Virus record (IMG/VR): IMGVR_UViG_3300025874_000005
Location: 62,001-126,000 of that record
DNA from: a virus
Strand: one strand, 5' to 3'
DNA length: 64,000 bases
Made by a program: the position numbers and the translations under genes. The notes beneath the pieces were generated by a model that did not search any database, was not told the origin of the DNA, and saw only the letters and a list, made by a program, of their open reading frames with translations. Each line of letters starts with the position of its first letter. The stretch's first letter is position 1. This document shows positions 51,736 to 60,079 of this stretch, one piece after another.

Positions 51736-51744
51736 TATTTATAA
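51735..51744 (+). promoter_or_regulatory. Late promoter motif ATATTTATAA
   Basis: Exact copy ending 13 nt before the ATG at 51758; it starts the packaging module. Confidence 0.7.
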
Positions 51745-51757
51745 CAAAAATACTCTA

Positions 51758-52126
51758 ATGAAGAAATCAGAATTAAAAGCATCAATTAAAGAAGAAATCC
51801 TTGAACTATTAGAAGCAGAATCTGCAGATGAAATTAGTGCTAAAGCCGATGCACAGGCTGACCTAAATAAGGAATTAGAAAAAACTCAAGACCTTATGAA
51901 AGAAGAAGATGAAGATGATGAGGATGTAATGGATAAGAAAGCTATAAAAGGAGCTAAAAAAGGAGACTCAGTATCTAAATTAGCATCAAAACTTCAACAA
52001 ACATCTGCTGAAATGAAAAAAGTAGTAAAAAAGTGGAAAAATGCTGAAGGTTCTGAAAAACAAAAACTTACGGATCGTCTAAGAGAATTAACTAAAATTA
52101 AAAAAGAACTTGAAGGTCTTCTTTAA
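51758..52126 (+). CDS. Acidic/basic helical protein with MKKSELK N-terminus (122 aa)
   Basis: The N-terminus MKKSELKASIKEEILELLEA, then ESADE, is the same type as in the 40231 product. A Glu/Asp tract follows (MKEEDEDDEDVMDKK) and a Lys-rich coiled coil (about 65-120). Its location immediately before terminase could suggest a small-terminase-like helper, but the N-terminal peptide fits an internal-head or core protein better. Uncertain. Confidence 0.55.
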   Translation: MKKSELKASIKEEILELLEAESADEISAKADAQADLNKELEKTQDLMKEEDEDDEDVMDKKAIKGAKKGDSVSKLASKLQQTSAEMKKVVKKWKNAEGSEKQKLTDRLRELTKIKKELEGLL

Positions 52127-52706
52127 AAATATCCAATTTCTACTTATTGTAGTTTTAGTTGTACTCCTTTTATTACAAAGGAGTTGTACTTCTGATCCAA
52201 CTATTATTGAACCTACGATTATAACAAAGGTTGAAACTAAATGGGATACTATTACTATTAACAAGATAGAATATGTACCTAAATGGGTAGAAAAAATAGT
52301 AACAGTATATGAAAATGATACTATTATAATAAATACTCCTATAGATACATTAGAAGTATTAAAAGAATACTATGCCAAAAATGTTTATGTAGATAAAATT
52401 GTATTGGATTCTTTAGGGGTTGTAACTGTAACAGATACAATTTCCCAAAATAGAATATTTTCAAGACAAATAAAATCAGATATACTAATCCCTACAAAAA
52501 CACTAACTCAAGAGATTTATTTAAATAATAGAGAATTTTATTGGGGTTTAAATATAGCAGGTAGATCATCACAAATTAATTATTTAGGTGGGGGAATATT
52601 ATACAAATCAAAAAGAAAAAACATATATGGTTTAGGGATAGGTGTTAATGAAAACTTTGAACCTATTATATCAGGTAGTTATTATATGAAAATAGGTAAA
52701 AAATAA
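52110..52706 (+). CDS. Membrane-anchored envelope protein with DTI-repeat stalk (198 aa)
   Basis: The only usable start is TTG 52110, overlapping the previous gene by 17 nt. Residues 9-23 (FLLIVVLVVLLLLQR) form a transmembrane anchor followed by Cys26. An extended stalk with repeated D-T-(I/L) units (about 40-125: KWDTITINKIEYVP, DTIIINTPIDTLEV, TDTISQN) leads to a C-terminal region of short amphipathic strands (FYWGLNIAGRSSQINYLGGG). This could span the periplasm, for instance as a spanin-like lysis protein. The lipobox is poor. The role is not established. Confidence 0.55.
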   Translation: MKVFFKNIQFLLIVVLVVLLLLQRSCTSDPTIIEPTIITKVETKWDTITINKIEYVPKWVEKIVTVYENDTIIINTPIDTLEVLKEYYAKNVYVDKIVLDSLGVVTVTDTISQNRIFSRQIKSDILIPTKTLTQEIYLNNREFYWGLNIAGRSSQINYLGGGILYKSKRKNIYGLGIGVNENFEPIISGSYYMKIGKK

Positions 52707-54281
52707 ATGGCTGAAGATTTAAAAAAAATAATAAGACAAGAATATATGAAATGTGCTCAAGACCCAGCTCATTTTATGAAAAAATACTGTTTTATTCAAC
52801 ACCCTCAAAGAGGTAGAATCCAGTTTAATTTATATCCTTTTCAAGAAAAAACTTTACATTTAGTTAGAGATAATCCTTATTCAATAATATTAAAGTCAAG
52901 ACAATTAGGAATATCAACCCTATCAGCCGGTTATTCTTTATGGTTAATGTTGTTTCATAAGGATAAAAACGTGTTATGTATAGCGACTAAACAAGAAACA
53001 GCGCGTAACATGGTTACTAAGGTAAAATTCATGTATGACAATTTACCATCATGGTTATCTATAAAAGCAGAAGAAAATAACAAACTATCACTTAGATTAA
53101 ATAATGGATCTATAATTAAGGCAACATCAGCTAGTAGTGATGCTGGTAGATCAGAAGCAGTATCTTTACTATTAATAGATGAAGCAGCCTTTATTGATAA
53201 TATTGGTGAGATTTGGGCATCAGCTCAACAAACACTAGCAACTGGTGGGGGTGCTATAGTATTAAGTACTCCCTATGGTACCGGAAATTGGTTCCATAAA
53301 ACTTGGGTTAATGCAGAAGCTAATGAAAATCAATTTATACCTATTAAATTACCTTGGTTTGTCCACCCTGAAAGAAACCAGGAGTGGAGAGATAACCAAA
53401 ATGAATTATTAGGAGATCCTAGAATGGCAGCTCAAGAGTGTGATTGTGATTTTAGTACATCAGGTGATATTGTATTTTACAATGAATGGATTGAGTTTTT
53501 AAATGAAACTACTATTAAAGAGCCTATGGAAAGAAGAGGAGTAGACCAAAATTTATGGGTTTGGGAATCTGCTGATTATTCTAGAGAATATATGGTTGTA
53601 GCAGATGTTGCACGGGGTGATGGTAAAGATTATTCAGCCTGCCATGTAATGGATATAGCTACAAATACACAAGTAGCAGAATATAAAGGACAAATGCCCC
53701 CTAAAGAATTTGGATATTTTTTAACAGGTTTATCTACAGAATATAATAATGCTATGTTAGTAGTAGAAAATGCTAATATAGGGTGGGCAACCTTAGATGC
53801 GATACAAGAAAGAGGATATAAAAATTTATACCAATCCCCCAAATCCGATGCCTTAACGGCTGAGTCATTTTTAAGAGTATTTGAAGGAAATTCAGAGATG
53901 GTACCTGGGTTTACAATGTCAATGAGAACAAGACCTCTTTGTATTAATAAATTTAGAGAATTTGTAGGAGATAAATCTGTGGTAATTAGGTCAAAACGTT
54001 TAATAGAAGAAATGAAGGTATTTATCTGGAAAAACGGAAGACCAGAAGCTCAAACTGGTTATAACGATGACTTGGTTATGTCATTTGGGATTGGTATGTT
54101 TCTACGAGACACATCATTAAAATTCCAACAGCAGAGTTTAGATATGACAAGGGCAACATTAGGTAGTGTAAAATCTAATAAAGTAACATATAGTGGAGGA
54201 CATTCAGCAAACAATTCAATTGAAAATCCATATGAGATGAAAATAAATGGTAAGTCTCATGATATAGGATGGTTATTATAA
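52707..54281 (+). CDS. 17: Terminase large subunit (gp17)
   Basis: This ATPase-nuclease packages DNA into the prohead. The N-terminal ATPase has a Walker A region KSRQLGIST (63-71), Walker B LLLIDEAAF near 155 and the coupling motif VLSTPYGTGN. The C-terminal RNase H-like nuclease shows VVADVARGDGKDYSACHV (first Asp), AMLVVENANIGW (Glu) and GYNDDLVMSFGIG (Asp). At 524 aa it is a little shorter than T4 gp17 (610 aa). The Walker A lacks the usual lysine before S/T; Lys63 or Arg65 probably substitutes. Confidence 0.93.
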   Translation: MAEDLKKIIRQEYMKCAQDPAHFMKKYCFIQHPQRGRIQFNLYPFQEKTLHLVRDNPYSIILKSRQLGISTLSAGYSLWLMLFHKDKNVLCIATKQETARNMVTKVKFMYDNLPSWLSIKAEENNKLSLRLNNGSIIKATSASSDAGRSEAVSLLLIDEAAFIDNIGEIWASAQQTLATGGGAIVLSTPYGTGNWFHKTWVNAEANENQFIPIKLPWFVHPERNQEWRDNQNELLGDPRMAAQECDCDFSTSGDIVFYNEWIEFLNETTIKEPMERRGVDQNLWVWESADYSREYMVVADVARGDGKDYSACHVMDIATNTQVAEYKGQMPPKEFGYFLTGLSTEYNNAMLVVENANIGWATLDAIQERGYKNLYQSPKSDALTAESFLRVFEGNSEMVPGFTMSMRTRPLCINKFREFVGDKSVVIRSKRLIEEMKVFIWKNGRPEAQTGYNDDLVMSFGIGMFLRDTSLKFQQQSLDMTRATLGSVKSNKVTYSGGHSANNSIENPYEMKINGKSHDIGWLL

Positions 54282-54290
54282 TATTTATAA
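54281..54290 (+). promoter_or_regulatory. Late promoter motif ATATTTATAA
   Basis: Exact copy ending 9 nt before the portal ATG at 54300; it overlaps the last base of the terminase gene. Confidence 0.7.
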
Positions 54291-54299
54291 ATAAATAAA

Positions 54300-56192
54300 A
54301 TGGCAGATACAGGTTTATTCCCAAGATTAAGAAGGTTATTTTCTACAGACGTAATAATTCGTAATGTAGGGGGCAGCCAACTTAAAGTTTTCGATGTTAA
54401 CAAAATCCAGCAAAGTGGAGAAATTGAAACAAACACACTAGTAGATAGATTTAATAGAATCTATTCAAATTCTTCAACATCACTATATGGTCAACAAGCT
54501 GGTTTTAACTACCAGTATTTAAGACCTATGCTATACTCAGAATATGATGCAATGGATACAGATGCTATTGTTGCATCTGCTTTAGATATTATAGCTGATG
54601 AGTCTACCCTTAAAAATGATATGGGTGAAGTGCTACAAATTAAATCTTCTGATGAAGACATCCAAAAAATATTATATAATTTATTTTATGATGTTTTAAA
54701 TATTGAATTTAATCTTTGGCCTTGGGTTAGAAATTTAGCTAAATATGGAGATTTTTTCTTAAAATTAGAAATAGCTGAAAAGTATGGAGTATATAATGTA
54801 ATACCTTATACTGCTTTCCATATTGAAAGAATGGAGGGAGATGGTGAAAACCCAACTGAAGTTAAATTTAGATTTGACCCAGAAGGAGTATCAGCATCAG
54901 ATTATGGTATGATGAGTGTACCAAATGCGGGAGTTAATAATTCCCGCTCTATTATATTTGACAACTATGAAATGGCTCATTTTCGTCTATTAACAGATAT
55001 GAACTTTTTACCTTATGGTAGATCATATATAGAGCCTGCTCGTAAATTATTTAAACAGTATGTTTTAATGGAAGATGCTATGTTAATTCATAGAATTGTT
55101 CGTGCACCTGAAAAACGTATCTTTTATATGAATGTTGGGTCAATTCCTCCAAATGAGGTAGATGCCTTTATGGAAAAAACATTAAGTAAACTTAAACGTA
55201 CTCCTCACGTAGATGAGAAAACTGGAGAGTATAACTTAAGATACAACATGCAAAACCTTTTAGAAGATTATTATATTCCTGTTAGAGGTAATGATTCAAG
55301 TACTAAAATTGAAAGTGCAAACGGGTTACAATGGGATGGGATTGCTGATGTTGAATATTTAAGAGATAAATTATTTGCTGCCTTAAAAGTACCAAAAGCA
55401 TTTTTAGGGTATGATGAAAATACGGATGGTAAAGCAACACTAGCAGCTCAAGATATTAGATTTGCACGTACTATTGAAAGAATACAAAGAATTATAGTAT
55501 CAGAATTATATAAAATAGGATTAGTCCATTTATACACTCAGGGCTATAGAGATGAACAATTAGCTAATTTTGAATTATCATTAACTACCCCATCAATTAT
55601 ATATGATCAAGAAAGGGTAGCATTAATGAAAGAAAAAATGGATTTAGCAGCTCAAATGACTGAAACTAATTTATTTCCTTCTGATTTCATTTACGACCAT
55701 TTATTCCATTTAAGTGAAGACCAATATGATGATTTTAGAGATTTGATTAGAGAAGATGCTAAACGTAAATTTAGAATAGACCAAATAGAAGCAGAAGGTA
55801 ATGATCCTGTTGAAACTGGCAAATCATATGGTACACCTCATGATTTAGCTTCACTATATGGTAAGGGTAGAATGTATTCAAACCCAGGTGATGTTCCTAA
55901 ACCTGAAACATATGATAAAGATGGAGATAAAGATGTATTAGGTAGACCAAAAGAAAAAGCTTCTAAAAGAAACACACAAGATGATAATTTTGGTAAAGAT
56001 AGATTAGGTGCTAAAGGTATAAAAAAGGATTATAATGATACAAATAAAAGTGGTATGGCTTTAGAAAATAATAGCCACTTTGCAAAGCATCAATCCATGT
56101 TAAAATCTATCCCTACAGGTAAAAAGTTAGTATTTGAAGATAAACCCGCAAAAAGTTCGCTTCTTGACGAGTCAAATATTAAGGAACAATAA
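54300..56192 (+). CDS. 20: Portal vertex protein (gp20)
   Basis: It forms the dodecameric portal through which DNA enters. Recognisable T4-type blocks are DTDAIVASALDIIADESTLK near residue 82, RIVRAPEKRIFYMNVGSIPP near 264, and KVPKAFLGYDENTDGKATLA near 365 followed by the helical wing. At 630 residues it is longer than T4 gp20 (524 aa) through a Lys/Asp/Gly-rich C-terminal extension. The end LLDESNIKEQ carries an L-D-E site that gp21 might trim. Directly after gp17; gp18 and gp19 are not between them as in T4. Confidence 0.93.
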   Translation: MADTGLFPRLRRLFSTDVIIRNVGGSQLKVFDVNKIQQSGEIETNTLVDRFNRIYSNSSTSLYGQQAGFNYQYLRPMLYSEYDAMDTDAIVASALDIIADESTLKNDMGEVLQIKSSDEDIQKILYNLFYDVLNIEFNLWPWVRNLAKYGDFFLKLEIAEKYGVYNVIPYTAFHIERMEGDGENPTEVKFRFDPEGVSASDYGMMSVPNAGVNNSRSIIFDNYEMAHFRLLTDMNFLPYGRSYIEPARKLFKQYVLMEDAMLIHRIVRAPEKRIFYMNVGSIPPNEVDAFMEKTLSKLKRTPHVDEKTGEYNLRYNMQNLLEDYYIPVRGNDSSTKIESANGLQWDGIADVEYLRDKLFAALKVPKAFLGYDENTDGKATLAAQDIRFARTIERIQRIIVSELYKIGLVHLYTQGYRDEQLANFELSLTTPSIIYDQERVALMKEKMDLAAQMTETNLFPSDFIYDHLFHLSEDQYDDFRDLIREDAKRKFRIDQIEAEGNDPVETGKSYGTPHDLASLYGKGRMYSNPGDVPKPETYDKDGDKDVLGRPKEKASKRNTQDDNFGKDRLGAKGIKKDYNDTNKSGMALENNSHFAKHQSMLKSIPTGKKLVFEDKPAKSSLLDESNIKEQ

Positions 56193-56199
56193 TTTTAGT

Positions 56200-56209
56200 A
56201 TATTTATAA
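56200..56209 (+). promoter_or_regulatory. Late promoter motif ATATTTATAA
   Basis: Exact copy ending 14 nt before ATG 56224. It opens the prohead assembly gene run. Confidence 0.7.
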
Positions 56210-56223
56210 AAAAATATTGATTG

Positions 56224-57081
56224 ATGTATATAAAACATTCAAAATTCAGGAATACAGGCATTTTATTCGAGGTAATAGTAAGAAAAATTACATCAGAAAC
56301 CCTGTCAGGAAAAGATTCACCAGCTATTAACATTCTAAAATCCCACTTTGTAAATACTGAGTTAGGGAAAGAATATAAATTGTATGAAACTATATTTAAA
56401 TCTAAAAATCTAGATAGTACTAGAGCTAGTACAGTTTTAGATACCATATTAGAATCTTCAAAAAGACTTAATAGAACTAGGATTAGAAAAGAAAAATACA
56501 ATCTTATAAAAGAACTTAAAGCTCACTATAATGTTGAAGATTTATTTAAAACAAAACTTAATGATTATAAAGCACAGGCTTCATTGTATACTTTATTAGA
56601 AACATACAACACAGAAAAATTAATAGACCCAAATCAAATTATAGATAATAAAGTTACACTATTAGAATATTTAACATCTAAAGATATAAATAGAGATAAT
56701 GTTAAAGAAGATGTAATTGAAGAGTTTAAATCTCAAGATAAAGATATTCGTACATTAACATATTATGTATTACTAGAAAAATTTAATGATAAATACTCAA
56801 CATTAAACCCTAGACAAAAGAATATTCTTAAAGAATTTATTGAGTCTGTAGATAACACACCATCATTAAAAGAATTTTATAATAAAGAAGTTCTTTTTAT
56901 TAAAGAATCAATTAAATCTCAAATTGCTAAAACAGAAAGTAAAGTAATTAAGATTAAATTAAATGAAGTTAATTCTTTGATTAGTGAGTTAAATAAAAAA
57001 ACAACCATTAAAAGTGATCACTTAGTTGATTTGTTACAATACCATTCATTAATAGAAGAATTAACAAAATCAAATGGATAG
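56224..57081 (+). CDS. Conserved head-module protein (285 aa)
   Basis: ATG 56224 is preferred to the TTG one codon upstream. The product is almost entirely helical and Lys/Glu-rich: a conserved-looking opening FRNTGILFEVIVRKITSETL (residues 8-27), then long helices. It sits between portal and protease, where T4 has gp67/gp68 core genes, but is far larger than those. It is probably a prohead core component. It overlaps the next gene by 8 nt. Confidence 0.65.
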   Translation: MYIKHSKFRNTGILFEVIVRKITSETLSGKDSPAINILKSHFVNTELGKEYKLYETIFKSKNLDSTRASTVLDTILESSKRLNRTRIRKEKYNLIKELKAHYNVEDLFKTKLNDYKAQASLYTLLETYNTEKLIDPNQIIDNKVTLLEYLTSKDINRDNVKEDVIEEFKSQDKDIRTLTYYVLLEKFNDKYSTLNPRQKNILKEFIESVDNTPSLKEFYNKEVLFIKESIKSQIAKTESKVIKIKLNEVNSLISELNKKTTIKSDHLVDLLQYHSLIEELTKSNG

Positions 57082-58111
57082 CATAGTAGAAAAAATAATT
57101 GGCTTGATAAAAGAAGTTAAAAGAAAAGATATTGATCCAAAATTAATAACTTGGATTGAAGATAGATATGGTCCTTGGGATGATAGAGATTTTATATCTG
57201 ATGATGGTGATACTTATTTTAAAACAGATGCTGATTATGAATCTGAAGGAGGTGGAATTTCACATAAAATAGTTAAATTGCCTTCATTTTCAGTATTAAT
57301 CAAACAATTAAAAGCAACTAGGGATGCTGCTAATGAATTAGTTAAAGGTGAATCTGTAAGAGATGATGAGATATTAAGAGATATATCTAATGAATTAAAA
57401 AGAGAATTTAATAGATTTAGAACTCATTTAAGAAAAGAATACCCAGCATTTTATGCTCAATTAAAATCTCAACTTACTAAAGAAGAATTAGAGGAAATGT
57501 CTACAACTGGCGGTGGAGCAGGTGCTGCTTCATTTACCCCGGGTACAGGAATGCAATATGCAACCCCATATGCTTTTAAAAAAGCTAAAAAAGCAGTGCA
57601 AAAAGAAGCATTACAACTAGTACATGTTTACGATAAAGATGGTAAAATGTATGGTACTGGATCAGTTGAAAAGGTAGAAGGGGATAAAACGACAGTTCGT
57701 TTTGATGGTAGTACAGTTAAAATATTTCCTAGCAATAGAGTAAAACTAGTAAAAGAGGATATTGGAGCAACATTAGGCCCAGGACCTAAAGCAGGTCCAG
57801 AAGGAGTAAAAGATAATGCATACGTAAAACAATTTAAATATAGTTTAGTACCTAAGAAAATAAAAGGATCTGGTTTAGAAGTTAAGCAGTTATTTGAAGC
57901 TGATGATGTAAAATCATTCCAACAAGAAAGAATAGCTGCTTTTGATGTAATTGAACAACAACTTAATGATATTTATAAGATGTTAAGCAATGCTAAAAAT
58001 GAAACAGGGGATTATTACACAGAAAACCCTACATCATTTTCAGTTATAAAACCAACAGATCTAGTATTAGATTATATAAAAGATATAAAAGACTTATTAA
58101 AAGGAGAATAA
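57074..58111 (+). CDS. Head protein sharing the capsid-protein maturation junction (345 aa)
   Basis: An acidic helical N-terminal 140 residues are followed by EEMSTTGGGAGAASFTPGTG, then MQYA (140-163). This is nearly the same as the junction in the major capsid protein (MEESNTGGPLPGAGTFTPGT, then GAQWA, 60-83). After it comes a small barrel-like domain (LVHVYDKDGKMYGTGSVEKV near 195) and a helical C-terminal region. The shared junction suggests gp21 cuts this protein before the motif too. Probable core or inner-capsid protein. Confidence 0.65.
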   Translation: MDSIVEKIIGLIKEVKRKDIDPKLITWIEDRYGPWDDRDFISDDGDTYFKTDADYESEGGGISHKIVKLPSFSVLIKQLKATRDAANELVKGESVRDDEILRDISNELKREFNRFRTHLRKEYPAFYAQLKSQLTKEELEEMSTTGGGAGAASFTPGTGMQYATPYAFKKAKKAVQKEALQLVHVYDKDGKMYGTGSVEKVEGDKTTVRFDGSTVKIFPSNRVKLVKEDIGATLGPGPKAGPEGVKDNAYVKQFKYSLVPKKIKGSGLEVKQLFEADDVKSFQQERIAAFDVIEQQLNDIYKMLSNAKNETGDYYTENPTSFSVIKPTDLVLDYIKDIKDLLKGE

Positions 58112-59278
58112 ATGAAAACATTACAAGAACAATACAACCAAATTAAAAAGGGAAAAGGCAGTAAGCATATTTTCCTTAAAGAAGTTAAAGCTAAATATCC
58201 TAATTTAGTACGTAATGCTGCAGGATTTGATGAAGCATCATCTGCTCTAATTGGTAGAAGCATTATAGCTGAAAACCTTTATGTAGGAACAGGAAACACT
58301 AAAAAACCAGACTGGTTTAAACTTTTTGATGACAACATGAACTTAATCTCTGAGGAAGAAGCTAAAGCTATAGAAAAAAAGGTAACAAAAGGAGTAACTG
58401 ATTTACAAGCACCTGATAAAGGATACGATTATAAAGATGATAAAATGCTTAATAATGTATCTGGTGAGCAATTTCGTCAAGGATATTTTACAGAACTTAC
58501 TTGTGTATCTAATAAAGACAAAACTAAGGAAGAATTAATAGATTTAGTTATTAAAAATATTGATAAAAACCCCCTATATTATATTGAGGAAGCTCAATTT
58601 GGCATTAAAGGGATAGGATATACTGAAGATGCACCCGCTTTAGGTAAAGGTAAAATGGTTAAAGATCCGGGTGTTGGTGGTGGATATGGTGAAGCTACAA
58701 AAAAAGACTTCCCAGAAGGTGAAGTAGGTACTGGTTATTTAGAAATTAAAGAAAACAAAATGATATCATTATTAAACTTATTAGAAAATAGTCCTTTAGG
58801 TGAAAAACCAAAGGCAAAAGTAAAAAAGAAAGTAAAAAAAGAAACAACAGATAGCAAATTAGCCGAGATTGAAAATAATGGTAGAATTGCTACTCTTGAG
58901 TTACAAATTAATGCCTTAGATGAAATCATTGAAAGTAAAAATGATAGAATTTCTATGGTATCCGAAGATGAAAGTTTATCTGAATTAGTAGATAAGAAAA
59001 AAATGAAAGAAATGCAACGTGAAGTAAAAGTTCTTGAAAAGAAAAAAGCGGGCATGGAGAAAATGTATGAAAAGATGTGTGGTAAATCATACAAAAAAGT
59101 AGTTACTGAAATGGATCCTGAAGCATGGAAAAGACAAAATGGTCAAGATGCTGATTGGGCACCAAGAAATGAAGAAAGTAATGCTAACAGTAATGAAGGA
59201 TCTAACGAAAATTCAAACGAAAATTCAAACGATAATAAAGAATCATATTCAGGATTATCAAAATTTAGAACTGCATAA
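58112..59278 (+). CDS. Prohead core-like protein (388 aa)
   Basis: The N-terminus MKTLQEQYNQIKKGKGSKHI resembles internal-protein leaders. The first 215 residues form a mixed domain; residues 240-335 are Lys/Glu-rich coiled coil (AEIENNGRIATLELQINALD, LEKKKAGMEKMYEKMCGKSY). The end is an Asn/Ser/Glu repeat tract (NEGSNENSNENSNDN). Between portal and protease genes, so probably a scaffold or core protein. Family not recognised. Confidence 0.6.
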   Translation: MKTLQEQYNQIKKGKGSKHIFLKEVKAKYPNLVRNAAGFDEASSALIGRSIIAENLYVGTGNTKKPDWFKLFDDNMNLISEEEAKAIEKKVTKGVTDLQAPDKGYDYKDDKMLNNVSGEQFRQGYFTELTCVSNKDKTKEELIDLVIKNIDKNPLYYIEEAQFGIKGIGYTEDAPALGKGKMVKDPGVGGGYGEATKKDFPEGEVGTGYLEIKENKMISLLNLLENSPLGEKPKAKVKKKVKKETTDSKLAEIENNGRIATLELQINALDEIIESKNDRISMVSEDESLSELVDKKKMKEMQREVKVLEKKKAGMEKMYEKMCGKSYKKVVTEMDPEAWKRQNGQDADWAPRNEESNANSNEGSNENSNENSNDNKESYSGLSKFRTA

Positions 59279-59286
59279 AACATATT

Positions 59287-59889
59287 ATGAGTCAATTACT
59301 AATAGAAACACACGTATTTAAACCTAAGGGAGTCATTTTAAATGAATCACGCTCAAAACGAGGTTTACCCTTAGTTGAAGGAATATTAGCTACTGCTGAA
59401 GTAAAAAACGGTAATGGTAGGTATTATTCTAAAGAATTGTGGGATAGAGAAATTGACAAATATAGAGTATTAGTTGATGAAAATAGAGCAATGGGAGAAT
59501 TAGACCACCCAGAATCCTCAGTAATAAATTTACAGAATGTATCACATAATATTTCTGAAATGTGGTGGGATGGAGATAATGTAATGGGTAAAATAGAAAT
59601 TTTACCTACACCAAATGGTAATATACTCAAAGCATTAGTTGAAAGTGGGATTACAGTAGGTGTGTCTTCAAGAGGAATGGGTTCATTAGAACAAAAAGGT
59701 GAATTAATGGAAGTTCAAGATGACTTTGAATTATTATGTTGGGATTTTGTCTCAACACCATCTAACCCAGACTCATTTATGCATTTAGTAAGAGAAAATA
59801 AAGAATTTAAATCACAAGATAAATATAAAAACGTAAATAATATATTAGGTGAAATATTATGTTCATACGGACATTGCCCTATATTATAG
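59287..59889 (+). CDS. 21: Prohead core protease (gp21)
   Basis: A serine protease that degrades the scaffold and trims head proteins at (L/I)-x-E sites. Active-site blocks are MGELDHPESS (His74) and VGVSSRGMGS (Ser127 or Ser128), in the order expected for the herpesvirus-like prohead protease fold. RGLPLVEGILATAEVKNGNG near residue 25 is typical. Its own N-terminus has VILNE20 before Ser, a possible self-cleavage site. At 200 residues it matches T4 gp21 (212 aa). The last gene before a terminator. Confidence 0.92.
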   Translation: MSQLLIETHVFKPKGVILNESRSKRGLPLVEGILATAEVKNGNGRYYSKELWDREIDKYRVLVDENRAMGELDHPESSVINLQNVSHNISEMWWDGDNVMGKIEILPTPNGNILKALVESGITVGVSSRGMGSLEQKGELMEVQDDFELLCWDFVSTPSNPDSFMHLVRENKEFKSQDKYKNVNNILGEILCSYGHCPIL

Positions 59890-59920
59890 CTTAACAATAC
59901 AACCCCTGATTCCTAGAAGA

Positions 59921-59949
59921 GGCGCACTCATTTTTTTGATGCGCCTTTT
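59921..59949 (+). terminator. Rho-independent terminator between gp21 and gp22
   Basis: Stem GGCGCA (59921-59926) / TGCGCC (59940-59945), a 13-nt T-rich loop, then TTTT. It ends the gp17-gp21 transcript. Its loop holds the -33 TTTG of the next promoter. Confidence 0.75.
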
Positions 59950-59966
59950 CGACTTTTATACCTTTG
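59935..59966 (+). promoter_or_regulatory. Perfect Bacteroidota-type promoter (P12) for gp22-gp23
   Basis: TTTG (59935-59938), exactly 20 nt, TACCTTTG (59959-59966). Both boxes match the consensus TTTG / TAnnTTTG exactly, and the -33 box is inside the terminator loop. It implies that scaffold and capsid genes can be read by unmodified host polymerase. A diverged late-like TTTATTATAA lies at about 60017-60026. Confidence 0.75.
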
Positions 59967-59979
59967 CATATACGTATAA

Positions 59980-60054
59980 TTGATAATATGTCATTTCTCA
60001 TATGACATCAATAATTTTTTATTATAACCCCCATTACGTTTCTTAATAAACGTA
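59980..60054 (+). promoter_or_regulatory. Two hairpins in the gp22 mRNA leader
   Basis: ATGTCAT (59988-59994) / ATGACAT (60002-60008), flanked by TTGAT / ATCAA; then TACGTTT (60035-60041) / AAACGTA (60048-60054) with a 6-nt loop. Both stems are perfect and lie downstream of the start of transcription expected for P12. They could stabilise the mRNA or bind a regulator. Confidence 0.5.
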
Positions 60055-60079
60055 GTTTCCCAACAAAAAATTTAGGAAA

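Noticed and set aside
54284-54293. Forward TATAAATA (T4-orientation late box) before the portal gene
   Set aside because: It occurs here only because ATATTTATAA is followed by ATA; the other ten late sites lack the forward T4 octamer, so the shared element is ATATTTATAA.
59139-59321. 60-codon + strand frame over the end of the core-protein gene
   Set aside because: It overlaps the Asn/Ser repeat end of the core gene and the start of gp21 in another frame; its repeats simply mirror the coding repeat.
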